Source of the DNA: Macrostomum hystrix
Lineage: Eukaryota; Platyhelminthes; Macrostomidae
Assembly (NCBI GenBank): GCA_950097015.1
Contig: CATNEN010000007.1
Location: 8,619,001 to 8,683,000 of the forward strand
DNA length: 64,000 bases
Direction: 5' to 3'
In this document: positions 34,219 to 43,600 of the stretch, in pieces
How positions within the stretch are numbered: position 1 is the stretch's first letter
How the letters are laid out: every line of letters begins with the position of its first letter
Made by a program: the position numbers and the translations under genes
The notes under the pieces: generated by a model
Seen by the model: the letters and a program-made list of their open reading frames with translations, nothing else
The model's database searches: none
What the model was told of the DNA's origin: nothing

Positions 34219-35243
34219 TCATCCACCCAGCCAGTTGAATCGTAGCCGGCCCACCGGATCTTTTCCCTTGCGCTTCTCTGTCTTGAGTATTTTCTCTATA
34301 ACATACAACCGCTGTGAGTCGGGAACAACCTGCAACTCGTGCTCATGAAATAGACCTCTGATATCTTCACCCTTCATGTCCCGAATCTTGTACATGTAGG
34401 GAAAATGTTTCGGAGCTCTGGACACCACGGTGTAGCTCGTACACCTCTTCACTCCAGTTGGCTTTATATCCTTTCCTGAACAACCAGGGCGCATTGGAAA
34501 TTCGCACTTTCCAAAAACTTTTGCTTCTTTAACTTCTCTATAGTCTCGATCGCTTTTCCATCATAAAGGTTCATCCAAACCTCAATCTCTTTACACACTT
34601 TTAGAGGGGACATTCGAATGCTTCTGAGGTAGGTATTGTTGTAGGACTTCACTAGCTTGGGTAGTGCATCAACCCAATGCAAAGTGCTTCTGTGTGTGAA
34701 GTATCGCCACATCTTATTCTTTAAGGTCCGGTTCCATCGCTCAATGACAGCCGCCTTCTGTCCGCTGTTGGTAGGAAAAGCCAAAATACCCCTGTCCATG
34801 CAGCACTTGCGAAAGGATGAGTTCAGGAACTCCTTTCCCTGGTCAGTGCGAACTGTGCGGGGCTGCCGCTTTGAGCTTCGCAATGTGCTCTCAAAGGCTG
34901 ACTTGACTTCCACAGCCGATTTGTTTTTCAATGCTCGGGCCCATGCGCATTTGGATAGGACATCAATACACGTTAGAATATATTTGTAGTCTTTGTTATA
35001 TTTTGAGAAAGGGATCATCTCCATCAGATCAAGCTCCCATTGATCATCAATGCTTCGAACTATTATTGGTGCCCGTGGATAACTTCTTCTAGCTGCCTTA
35101 TGCAACGTGTAGATTACCTGATTGCTAAGCCACTTTCTCACATCCTTCTCTTTCACGCGCATTCCCTGCCTACGAAGTTCATTAAGAAATTTGTTGCAAC
35201 CAGAGAAACTGGCTGGATTTTCAGGAAAAAAAATACTTTCCAT
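34219..35243 (-). pseudogene. Maverick/Polinton integrase with chromodomain, frameshifted
   Basis: The retroviral-like DDE core runs from the ATG at 35243. Segments typical of Maverick integrases are visible: NPASFSG at the start, QWELDLMEM (first Asp), ILTCIDVLSKCAWA, RTDQGKEF (second Asp), then KAAVIERWNRTLK (Glu). The catalytic triad is therefore intact. After about 34490 the frame breaks at least twice. A chromodomain-like end (YVIEKILKT, RFNWLGG) is recognisable at 34230-34310. In intact elements this enzyme inserts the element into the host genome; the C-terminal breaks suggest this copy is inactive. Confidence 0.75.
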
Positions 35244-35376
35244 TCTCCCCTGCTCTCACTAGAAAAAGCAAACAGCATTTTCTTAAGTTTAACAGAAAAT
35301 CATGCTGCGATATCAATAGTTATTGCTGCATTCGTTTTTTGTGTATTTTTCTTTTTTTTCTACGCCAGTAATCAAA

Positions 35377-35530
35377 GTGTCCAATCGGCGCTCGCTGATT
35401 GGGTGTAAACACCCACCCCAGGCACCCACCCCAGGCACCCACCCCTCCGCTTTTAGCTGGGTTGTATTTCAGCCGGCACCCCCGTGCTGCCCAGCCTTGT
35501 CTCTTCGCGCTGCGTGGTGTGAAATTTTTT
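35377..35530 (+). repeat. Split direct repeat A1
   Basis: 154 bp starting gtgtccaatcggcgc and containing a small ggcacccacccca tandem. It matches A2 at 39697-39850 with a constant offset of 4320. Confidence 0.92.
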
Positions 35531-35538
35531 CTACGGCA

Positions 35539-38500
35539 ATGGCTGAGCTTCCAATTGACCGGCTTACGGCTCGCCAGTTAAGAGACCGCCTGATTCAACT
35601 TGGCCTGCCTAGCAGCGGTCGCAAGCGTGAACTGCAAGTCAGACTGGAACAATCCAGTTTAGTCAGCCGAACCACACGCCGCGTGCAGCAAAGGTCAAAC
35701 GCTTCGGCCCAAGTCGAGGACGACGGCAGCACCTGCAGCGAAGAGGACGGCGAGGCGAACCCGGACCAGGCGAGTGATCTGGGAGGCGGCGACGACCTGG
35801 ACCAGAGGATCGCCAGACAAGAGAAGCTGCTCCGCCTGAGAACGCTTCAGCGCCAAACAGCGGAGATTGAAGCCGAGCTTGGAAAGGACGGCCAGCGCAT
35901 ACAGAGTGGTAAGTCGACTAGCCCGATGCTGCTTAACCAAACCCTCAGTGCCCACGAGCCGGAGCAGCATCTGCCAGTGCCAGACTGGGAACTCCCCGGC
36001 AGCTACACTAAGCCAGCTGCCACCTCGAGGCCTCTGCTGGTGAGAGACTTCATCGATCGTGACTTCGAGGAGCCTGCGCCCCAATTAGCGAAGACTAGAG
36101 CCCGAACTGAGAACATCACGGCCGGTCAGTGGGTTGCAGGCAGCGGCCGCATCCTGCTGAGACTGCTTGACGACGGTGCCCTAGTCACAATGAGAAACGG
36201 CACCATGGATTTGAGTGAGCTGAAAGCCTATGTGCGGTACTGCGTACAGTTCGGCGAGTTCATGCATCAGGGCTTCAGCCAGGCCGCCCTTAACGACTAC
36301 GACGAAGACTTCAGGATCCTGCAGCACCAGACCAGCGGCAGCTGGGAGCGGGAGTCGTTGCAGCTGCTGTCCAAGCACATTCTGGCACCTAAACCCAATC
36401 CTGCTGGCAGTTCGACCTATTCGCGGCCTGGCTTCAAGTTCAGCAAAATGAGAAACCAGACAAGCGGCTTGGTCGGCCCAACCGACGCTGAAGGTCGGGA
36501 GCTGTGCGTCAAATTCAACCGAAACAGCTGCCACAGACGCGACTGCAAGTTCAGACACGCGTGCTCTGCCTGCTACGCGGCGCACCCGCGCCAGCTCTGC
36601 ACGTCAAAAAAACTAGATTGCGGCCGGCCGGGGGACTTGATCGACGGCCCAGCTGCACCGGCCGATTCTGACAATGTCGATCACCCGCTCCCCCCTGGCC
36701 GGCCTCAAGCTAAGCCCATCGAGTCCGTTGCCTTCTCTTCTGACCTTATCACCGCCGCCTGGGATGCCGAGCTGCTCGGCGATCCCGATCGTGACTTCCT
36801 GCTGAACGGTGTCCGCAACGGCTTCCGCCTCACCTGCCCCAGCGCCCCTGACAATCAGCCTAATAGCACTTTCTCTCAGAACTACTTCTCCGCTGACAGT
36901 AATCGGCTACTGGTCGAGCAGCAGGTGCGGGAAGAAGTGGCCAACGGCCGTTACGTGAAAGTTAGCAACAAGCCGGACGTCATCAGCGCCCTTGGTGCCA
37001 TCCCGAAAGGAAACAACAAGATCCGGCTGATCCACGACTGCTCGCAACCTCCGGACCTCTCGCTGAACAGCCGTTTCTCCTCTGACTACCAGATCAAGTT
37101 TGAGACCGTCAGCCAGTTCACTGCCAAGCTGCAGCCAGGTTGGTTCATGGCGAAGGTCGACTTGGCCAATGCTTACCGCAGTGTCGGAATCAGTCCCCAC
37201 GACTTCCGCTACACTGGTCTACAGTGGAAGTTCAGCGATCAACCGAGCCCGACGTACCTGTGCGACACGCGCCTGCCATTCGGCGCGGCAGCTTCAGTGG
37301 AAGTCTTCCACCGCCTCAGCCAGTCCATCAAGCGCATGATGCAGCGACGCGGCTTCAGCAATATCGGGAGTTACCTCGATGACTTTGCCGTGGCGGCAGA
37401 AACTGAGATCGCCTGCCAGCAAGCTCTGGACACTCTACTTCATCTGCTGCGGCGTCTAGGCTTCTCCATCAACTGGAGCAAAGTAGCTCTGCCGTGCACT
37501 AGGCTGGTGTACCTGGGCGTCATGATTGACACCAACAGCGGCCTGCTAGAGCTCCCAAAGGACAAGCTCGAGGTCACGAAAGCGCAGCTGCAATCCGCAC
37601 TCTCGCACAAGCGCATCACCAAGCGCCAGCTCCAATCTCTCTGTGGCCGCATCTACTGGGTTTGCCAGGTCGTCCGTATCGGGAGGTGTTTCCTGAGGCC
37701 GCTCCTGCTGGAACTCAATAAGTTAAAGCAGCACTGCCACAAACTGCGCATGCACAACGATCTCCGCGAGACCATCCTCTGGTGGGTGGCCTGCCTGGCC
37801 AAGACCCCCAGCTGCCGCATCTGGAGGACCGCCGGGCCAGCCTGGGCAATCGAGTCGGACGCATCCAATTGGGGAGGCTGCGGCATCATCCGCGGCCCAG
37901 GCGTCACTAACTGGCTCATCATCGACTGGCAACGCGATAGTCCGGAGCTCGAAACTCTGCACATCAATTTTAAGGAGAGCCTCGCGCCCGTGTTCACGGC
38001 TCTGCACTTTCAACAAAAGCTGCAACCAGGAAGCAACCTGGTGATCTACTCGGACAGCACGGCCGCTGTCGGCGCCATCAACAAGGGCTCCTCGCCGAAC
38101 CCGATTGTCAACACAGCCCTGCAGCAGCTCGCGCTTCTCGCCGCTCACCGCGATCTCGTTATCCAAGCCTTCCACGTGCCTGGGACGTTCCAGATCTTTG
38201 CGGACAGCGGCAGTCGCGCAGATGACACCAGCGAGCTGGCAAATTTTCTGCTCCGGCTCTACGGCACAGTGGACATTGAAACTGACAACCTTCATGAGCA
38301 CACCCTTTCGTCCGCCGCCCGCCAATTCCTTTCTTTGCAGATCGCTCGCCTACGGTCCCGGGTTCGCACCTCAGCCGCCGCTACCACGAGCTCTGCAGCC
38401 TGGCCTTCGCAGGCACGACAGCGCGCTCCTACCGCTGCCAGATTGCCTCCTGGCAACGCTTCTGTAAGCGAACGCGCATTGACAGCACCAGACCGTCAGC

Positions 38501-39090
38501 ACAGCAGGTCGCGCACTACGTCATCGTGCTGGCCGACCGCCTCACATCGCATGCCAGCATTGGCGCATACCTTAACGCCGCCGACCTGTACTGCAAGCTG
38601 CAGACTGGCCGCGGCCTCCCAAGCGACCCTCGCATCGACCTGCTCCTCCGCGGCGTGCGACGCAAGCTGGCCAGGCCACCCGCGCGCAAGGCTCCAATCA
38701 AGCCAAACCACCTGCTCAAAATGCGGGGAGTACTGCAGCTGCATATTCCGGAGGACGCAGCCTTCTGGGCGGCTGTCCTGGTCGGATTCTGGGGCCTGCT
38801 GCGCCGCGCAAACCTGTGCTGCCCGACCCCAATGCCGCCACCGGGAGAGGCCATCATCGTTGAAGACCTACGGCTGGGCTCGGACCTGGCAATCCTGCAT
38901 GTCCGTAAGTCCAAGACCAATCAGTTCCGTGAGCGAGTGCACCGCGTGGTCCTGCCACGCCTTCGACGCGAGGCGCAGCACCCGCTCTGTCCGGTGGCAG
39001 CGCTGCGACACCACCTGCACGCCAACCAGCCCGTCCCTGCTTCAGCCCATCTCTTCGCCTTCCGCCATTGCGGTGGTCTCGTGCCAATGA
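35539..39090 (+). CDS. Retrotransposon Gag-like / reverse transcriptase / RNase H polyprotein with SAP domain
   Basis: The first ATG of the open frame is 35539, just after repeat A1. Residues about 5-40 match a SAP DNA-binding motif (LTARQLRDRLIQLGLP). A CCCH-type zinc finger (CVKFNRNSCHRRDCKFRH) follows at about residues 322-340. The reverse transcriptase runs from about residue 470 to 690, with MAKVDLANAYRSV (motif A Asp) and YLDDF at residue 612. RNase H follows, with ESDASNWGG at about residue 772, YSDSTAAV and FADSGSR near 888. The enzyme copies element RNA into DNA. Recognisable similarity ends near 38260; the remaining ~270 codons overlap the recombinase gene in another frame and look like composition-driven read-through rather than protein. 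Confidence 0.85.
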   Translation: MAELPIDRLTARQLRDRLIQLGLPSSGRKRELQVRLEQSSLVSRTTRRVQQRSNASAQVEDDGSTCSEEDGEANPDQASDLGGGDDLDQRIARQEKLLRLRTLQRQTAEIEAELGKDGQRIQSGKSTSPMLLNQTLSAHEPEQHLPVPDWELPGSYTKPAATSRPLLVRDFIDRDFEEPAPQLAKTRARTENITAGQWVAGSGRILLRLLDDGALVTMRNGTMDLSELKAYVRYCVQFGEFMHQGFSQAALNDYDEDFRILQHQTSGSWERESLQLLSKHILAPKPNPAGSSTYSRPGFKFSKMRNQTSGLVGPTDAEGRELCVKFNRNSCHRRDCKFRHACSACYAAHPRQLCTSKKLDCGRPGDLIDGPAAPADSDNVDHPLPPGRPQAKPIESVAFSSDLITAAWDAELLGDPDRDFLLNGVRNGFRLTCPSAPDNQPNSTFSQNYFSADSNRLLVEQQVREEVANGRYVKVSNKPDVISALGAIPKGNNKIRLIHDCSQPPDLSLNSRFSSDYQIKFETVSQFTAKLQPGWFMAKVDLANAYRSVGISPHDFRYTGLQWKFSDQPSPTYLCDTRLPFGAAASVEVFHRLSQSIKRMMQRRGFSNIGSYLDDFAVAAETEIACQQALDTLLHLLRRLGFSINWSKVALPCTRLVYLGVMIDTNSGLLELPKDKLEVTKAQLQSALSHKRITKRQLQSLCGRIYWVCQVVRIGRCFLRPLLLELNKLKQHCHKLRMHNDLRETILWWVACLAKTPSCRIWRTAGPAWAIESDASNWGGCGIIRGPGVTNWLIIDWQRDSPELETLHINFKESLAPVFTALHFQQKLQPGSNLVIYSDSTAAVGAINKGSSPNPIVNTALQQLALLAAHRDLVIQAFHVPGTFQIFADSGSRADDTSELANFLLRLYGTVDIETDNLHEHTLSSAARQFLSLQIARLRSRVRTSAAATTSSAAWPSQARQRAPTAARLPPGNASVSERALTAPDRQHSRSRTTSSCWPTASHRMPALAHTLTPPTCTASCRLAAASQATLASTCSSAACDASWPGHPRARLQSSQTTCSKCGEYCSCIFRRTQPSGRLSWSDSGACCAAQTCAARPQCRHRERPSSLKTYGWARTWQSCMSVSPRPISSVSECTAWSCHAFDARRSTRSVRWQRCDTTCTPTSPSLLQPISSPSAIAVVSCQ

Positions 39091-39335
39091 CCGCCACCCG
39101 GTTCTGCCGCCTGTTTCGCCGCGCAGTCAACCTCGCCGGCCTGGGAGGTCTATCGCTCTCACCGCACAGCCTCCGTCGCGGTGGTGCCTCCCTAGCTTTT
39201 CGGGAAGGCATCCCGCTGCCCGTCGTCAAGGCGCTGGGAGACTGGCGGAGCTCGGCGGTGGAGGCGTACCTTGGGTTGGAGTCGGGCCTCGACCTGCAAC
39301 TGGCTGCTGCTCAAAAACTATCAGCGTGCGTTTGA
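38298..39335 (+). CDS. Tyrosine recombinase of the Ngaro/PAT-type element
   Basis: The frame is -1 relative to the upstream polyprotein and is open from 38298. No ATG suits the start, so expression may use frameshifting, re-initiation or splicing. The core-binding part runs from about 38400. The catalytic domain has Arg in GLLRRANL, HSLRRGG (His-x-x-Arg) at about 39162-39182 and GDWRSSAVEAY, whose Tyr is the likely nucleophile. In this element class the recombinase integrates the circular DNA copy, replacing the DDE integrase of LTR elements. All expected catalytic residues seem present. Confidence 0.8.
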   Translation, partial: AHPFVRRPPIPFFADRSPTVPGSHLSRRYHELCSLAFAGTTARSYRCQIASWQRFCKRTRIDSTRPSAQQVAHYVIVLADRLTSHASIGAYLNAADLYCKLQTGRGLPSDPRIDLLLRGVRRKLARPPARKAPIKPNHLLKMRGVLQLHIPEDAAFWAAVLVGFWGLLRRANLCCPTPMPPPGEAIIVEDLRLGSDLAILHVRKSKTNQFRERVHRVVLPRLRREAQHPLCPVAALRHHLHANQPVPASAHLFAFRHCGGLVPMTATRFCRLFRRAVNLAGLGGLSLSPHSLRRGGASLAFREGIPLPVVKALGDWRSSAVEAYLGLESGLDLQLAAAQKLSACV

Positions 39336-39604
39336 CCCTTGATCTGTCGCTCAAACATTCTTTGTGACCTCTTTCTTTTGTACTCGCTGTGGACCAAGTG
39401 CCGGCGGCTTCTGTCTTCTGTATTTTTTTTGCTTCACGTTTAGTTGTTGTGCTGCGCTCGCTGGTCTTGCTTGTAACTTCTTTACGCTTTCAACCATTTT
39501 GTGTTTTATGTTTTAGCTCTGTTTTAAGTGCGTACCGGCGTCACCCTATTTTGCATTTTATGTTGCGTGCCTCCCCCCCCCCTTCCTCTTCCTTTTTTTG
39601 GGTT

Positions 39605-40040
39605 TGGGCCATAGACGGTGCCCTTCCCTCGTTCGCTCTCTGCTGTGTCGCATCTGCTGTCTCTGTCTGCCTTCGTGCCTGGGAGTGTGGTGTTTAGTGT
39701 CCAATCGGCGCTCGCTGATTGGGTGTAAACACCCACCCCAGGCACCCACCCCAGGCACCCACCCCTCCGCTTTTAGCTGGGTTGTATTTCAGCCGGCACC
39801 CCCGTGCTGCCCAGCCTTGTCTCTTCGCGCTGCGTGGTGTGAAATTTTTTTCTTTTTCCTTGCTTCCTTTTTTCTTTCTTGCTTTTGCCTTTTTGTGTGC
39901 ATTTTGAATACTTCCTTTGAAACAATTTATCTGCAAATATATCGTATGTGGGCCATAGACGGTGCCCTTCCCTCGTTCGCTCTCTGCTGTGTCGCATCTG
40001 CTGTCTCTGTCTGCCTTCGTGCCTGGGAGTGTGGTGTTTA
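39605..40040 (+). repeat. Split direct repeats B1-A2-B2 of the Ngaro/PAT-type element
   Basis: B1 (39605-39696) starts tgggccatagacggtg and ends gtgtggtgttta. It abuts A2 (39697-39850); after a 98-bp T-rich spacer, B2 (39949-40040) repeats B1. The B1/A2 junction should equal the junction in the circular intermediate. Confidence 0.92.
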
Positions 40041-40109
40041 GATGATTAAAAGCAATTTGGATAGCAATGAATGCTAACTAAGTCCATAGAAGGTTAAATA
40101 AGCAGTAAT

Positions 40110-40489
40110 TCATTCAGCCCCGCCATCATCATTATCATAGGTCAGCTTGGGCAGCTTGATCGTGTCGCTCCTGCGCAAGGGCCATGGCAGCTTTCGTTTC
40201 TGACTTCCACCGCTGCTAAGCCCTGAAGCAGCACGAAACTTGTACCAGAGCGGATCACGGGACAGGTCGCTGTCCTGCTGTGGTATGTTGCCAACTGAAG
40301 ACGCCACAGGTTCGCTGGTGCCGCTGCTTGACTGAGCGATTCGGAGCGTCTGCTCATCTCCAGAATGCAAAGCCTCTTGATGCTCAATGCCGAATTCGGT
40401 GTTTTGCTTCATCCAGCTCATACTCGCTCTCTGGTGACTCAGCTTGCAATTCCGCGTCAATCTTATCGGCCTTTTCCACAGCTCACTCC
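40110..40489 (-). pseudogene. PC4-like gene, 3' segment (downstream of the non-LTR insertion)
   Basis: An open frame runs from the left target-site duplication to a TGA at 40110. It encodes a hydrophilic tail rich in Ser, Gln and charged residues (KLPKLTYDNDDGGAE at the end). When the retrotransposon and one duplication are disregarded, it is in the same frame as 46754-47089, which supports one original gene of about 234 codons. Its own sequence has no recognisable domain. Confidence 0.6.
40479..40489. repeat. Target-site duplication, left copy
   Basis: cagctcactcc, identical to 46754-46764. Confidence 0.9.
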
Positions 40490-40603
40490 TTGACTTACTT
40501 TGACTTATCTGCAGGGCGGTCTGACGGACGCAGCGGGGAGGCGGGAGTCGCCCATTCCGCTAATCCCTGAAAGACCCGCAATCGGCCGATGGCGCGGGGC
40601 CAG

Positions 40604-43600
40604 TCAGGGAGGTCCGTGTTCGGTCCTTCCTGCAGCTTGTTCCTCGCTGGGGAAGAAAGAGGCTCGTCTGGTAGCCCTTAGGAACCGGACGAGCCGCGGG
40701 ATGTTCTCGGATCTGCAAACATCGTCCATGGATGGGTTTGGTCCGAGGTGATTAAGCCTCTCTCTGGTGAAGAAAGGGCAGTGGCAGACGAAGTGCAGGG
40801 CATCCTCGTCCTCAAGGTTGCAGAAAGGGCACAGCTCACTCCGGAGGTCTCCACGGAGGAAACAGTGTCTGGCGTAGCAGCCATGGCCCGTGAGGGTCAT
40901 GGTGAGGGCCCGGATGTCCTTCCGGGTCTGGTTCAGAAGGACCTTCCGGAGCCGAGCGGATGGCACTGGAACTGCCGCTTTGGATTGGCGGCAGTTAGTG
41001 GTGCTTCTCCACCGGGTAAGATGGAGGTTGGCGGTCCAATCATTAATCTGACGATAAATGACGGTGCTCGGAATCGGAGCCGGGGGGGAGGGGCCCGGCG
41101 CAGAGCTGGCTCCTCCCTGCTTGGCCAGGTGGTCAGCAAGCTCGTTACCAGGGAAACCAGCGTGCCCTGGTATCCACTGAAGTCTGACGGTATTCTTACC
41201 GGCCAGGTTATTGAGCTGCCGGACACAGTCGGAGACTGTCCGGGAGGTTGTGGTGGTGTGACAGAGGGCTTGCAGAGCAGCCTGACTGTCCGAGTGAAAG
41301 ATGATAGTCCTGCCTGAGATGTTTTTCTCATTCAACTCCGCAGCGCAGGAGCTGATGGCCAGGACCTCGTTCTGGAAAACGCTCGAGGATTTTCCAGTGT
41401 GTTGGGCGTGTGTGGCGACAACACGTCCGTTGATAAGGATACAGACCCCGAAGCCAGCGGAGCCATCCTTCATGGATCCGTCCGTGTAGCAGTGGACCTC
41501 CTGGGTGTTCCAGTGGTCGCTAACTTGGTCCCTGGTGGGGATGAGAGCCTTAAAGCGCTGAAGGAGGTTGAGCGAGCACGGTTCACCGTCCGTAAGGACA
41601 TTGATTCCGTTGCTCGCACCCAAGTCTCTCAGGCAAAGGTCCGTGTGCGGCAGGAGCTTTCGCTTCGCTGCCGCTCGTTGGGGGACGAAGCGCACACCGG
41701 CATCAAGGAGACGCCGGGCGGTTTTTGCCGCCTCCCCGCGGATAAAGATATCGAGCGGGAGGATGTTCAAGAAGGCGTTGAGGCCATCGAAGGGGGCGGA
41801 TGGCGGGGCGCTCATGATCGTCCGACATGCGCGACCTTGCACTCTCCGAAGAGTCTCATGGCAGGTCTTAAGCTGCAGGGCACTAGCCCAGATCAGTCCG
41901 GCGTACGAGACAGCCGGCCTGACCATAGCAGTGTAGATCCACCATAGGCGTTTGGGGGTGAGACCCCACGTGTTGCCCACCGCCCTGCGCAGCTGCGCCA
42001 GGATCGCAAAGGCCTTTTTGGCTTTGGCATGGACATGAGGAGTCCAGCTGAGCCTGTGATCGAGCGTTATGCCCAGGCATTTAGTTTGCTTCTGGAAGGT
42101 GATGTCCTTTCCATACAGCTGCAGGGGGCGAATATGCCATTTGTTTTTGCTGGTGAACATGATCGCCGCTGTCTTAGACTCGGAGAGCTTCAGACCGCAG
42201 CGAGTTGCCCATCTTTCGGCGTTGTTGATAAAGTTTTGCAGAAGGTCTCGGAGGGCCTCTGGTACCGGGCCAGATGCCACTGCCGTAACATCATCCGCAT
42301 AGCCGACCTTTAGGATGGGGTCTGGCTGAGAGTCTCGTAAGAGCTCGTCGATAACCATGTTCCAGAGAACTGGTGAGAGGACGCCGCCTTGTGGGCAACC
42401 TTTGCAGACAGTGACCGTCCGCTGGTGTCCAAGAAGGTGTGCCGTAGCAGTGCGGTGGCGGACCATGTACATGATCCACCTCCTAAGATGCGAATGCGTG
42501 TGCCGCATACGTAGGGCCCTGTCAAACGCCTCGAAGAGAACGTTGTCGAAGGCCCCGTCAATATCCAGGAAGATGCTCAGGGCAAAGCCGTTCCCGAGGA
42601 CGGCCTTTTCCAGAGCGTCCACCAGAGCGTGGAGAGCGCTTTCGGTGGAACGTCCCGACCGAAAGGCGTGTTGATTGCCGCTTAGTGGCATATTTTTCAG
42701 CTCCACAGAGAGGAGGCGCCAGAGCACCAATCTCTCCATCAGTTTGACCATGGTGGAGGTTAGGCTAATTGGCCGAAACGATTTAATGGAATGGTAGTCC
42801 GGGCGGCCTGGCTTGGGGATAAAAACCACCCTCGCCTCGGTCCATGCCTTCGGAACATACCCAAGCACAATGCAAGCCTCAAGGAGCTTGCAAAGATTTG
42901 TGAGGAAGCCATGGCATTTTACCGCCTCGCGGATGAAGGCTGGTATAATGCCGTCCGGCCCCGGGGATTTGAAGGGTTTGAAAGACTGGGCTGCCTTGGT
43001 AACCCGGTCTTCAGTAATGATGGACGTCGCAAGGATATGACCTCCCTCGGTGTGATCCGGGGGGTCTGTCCCTGCTGGCACGCTGGGGAAAAAGGCTGTG
43101 AGCATAGTGTCGAGCGTTTCCCCAGGGTTCTCGGTGGGTCGGCCATCGGCCTTCCTCACCGTCGAAAGCTTGGACATTTTGTCCAGCGTGAGGGCTTTGA
43201 CAATTCTGGAGGTGGGGCGAGTGCCCTCAAGCTCCTCACAGTATTGCCGCCACTTGCTGTTTTTGGCGTTTCTGACTTCCTTCTTGAAGCTATGGATGGC
43301 TTCGAGATACGCAGCCTGATCAGCCGGGTTTTTTGTCTTCGTGGCCCTGCGGTGCAGCCGCTTCGCCGTTCGACGGAGCTCGCCGAGCTGCGGATTCCAC
43401 CATGGGGCCGAAGTTTTGCCTCTGTAAGCTTTGAGGGGGCAGGAGGCCTCGAAGGCGGTGGTCAGCGAGTTGGTGAGAAACTCAGCTAGCTCATCCGCTT
43501 CATCGCAGGTGTTGGCGGGGGGGCTGAGGTTCCGTTGGGTTCCTTCGAGGTTATACCTGAAGGCTTCCCAATCGGTATTCCTAGCGTTCCTTTTCCAAGT

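Larger units (their letters stand above)
35377..40040 (+). mobile_element. Ngaro/PAT-type tyrosine-recombinase retrotransposon
   Basis: The whole element is about 4664 bp. Its termini are split direct repeats: A1 35377-35530, B1 39605-39696, A2 39697-39850, B2 39949-40040. Each pair is identical or nearly so by eye. The order A1-ORFs-B1-A2-B2 is the diagnostic arrangement of PAT/Ngaro-type elements in the DIRS order, which integrate circular DNA with a tyrosine recombinase and make no target-site duplication; none is seen. Coding regions are open, so the insertion into the Maverick island is recent. Confidence 0.88.

Noticed and set aside
39598-40041. 147-codon ORF over the Ngaro/PAT repeats
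   Set aside because: It spans the terminal repeats and is low-complexity.
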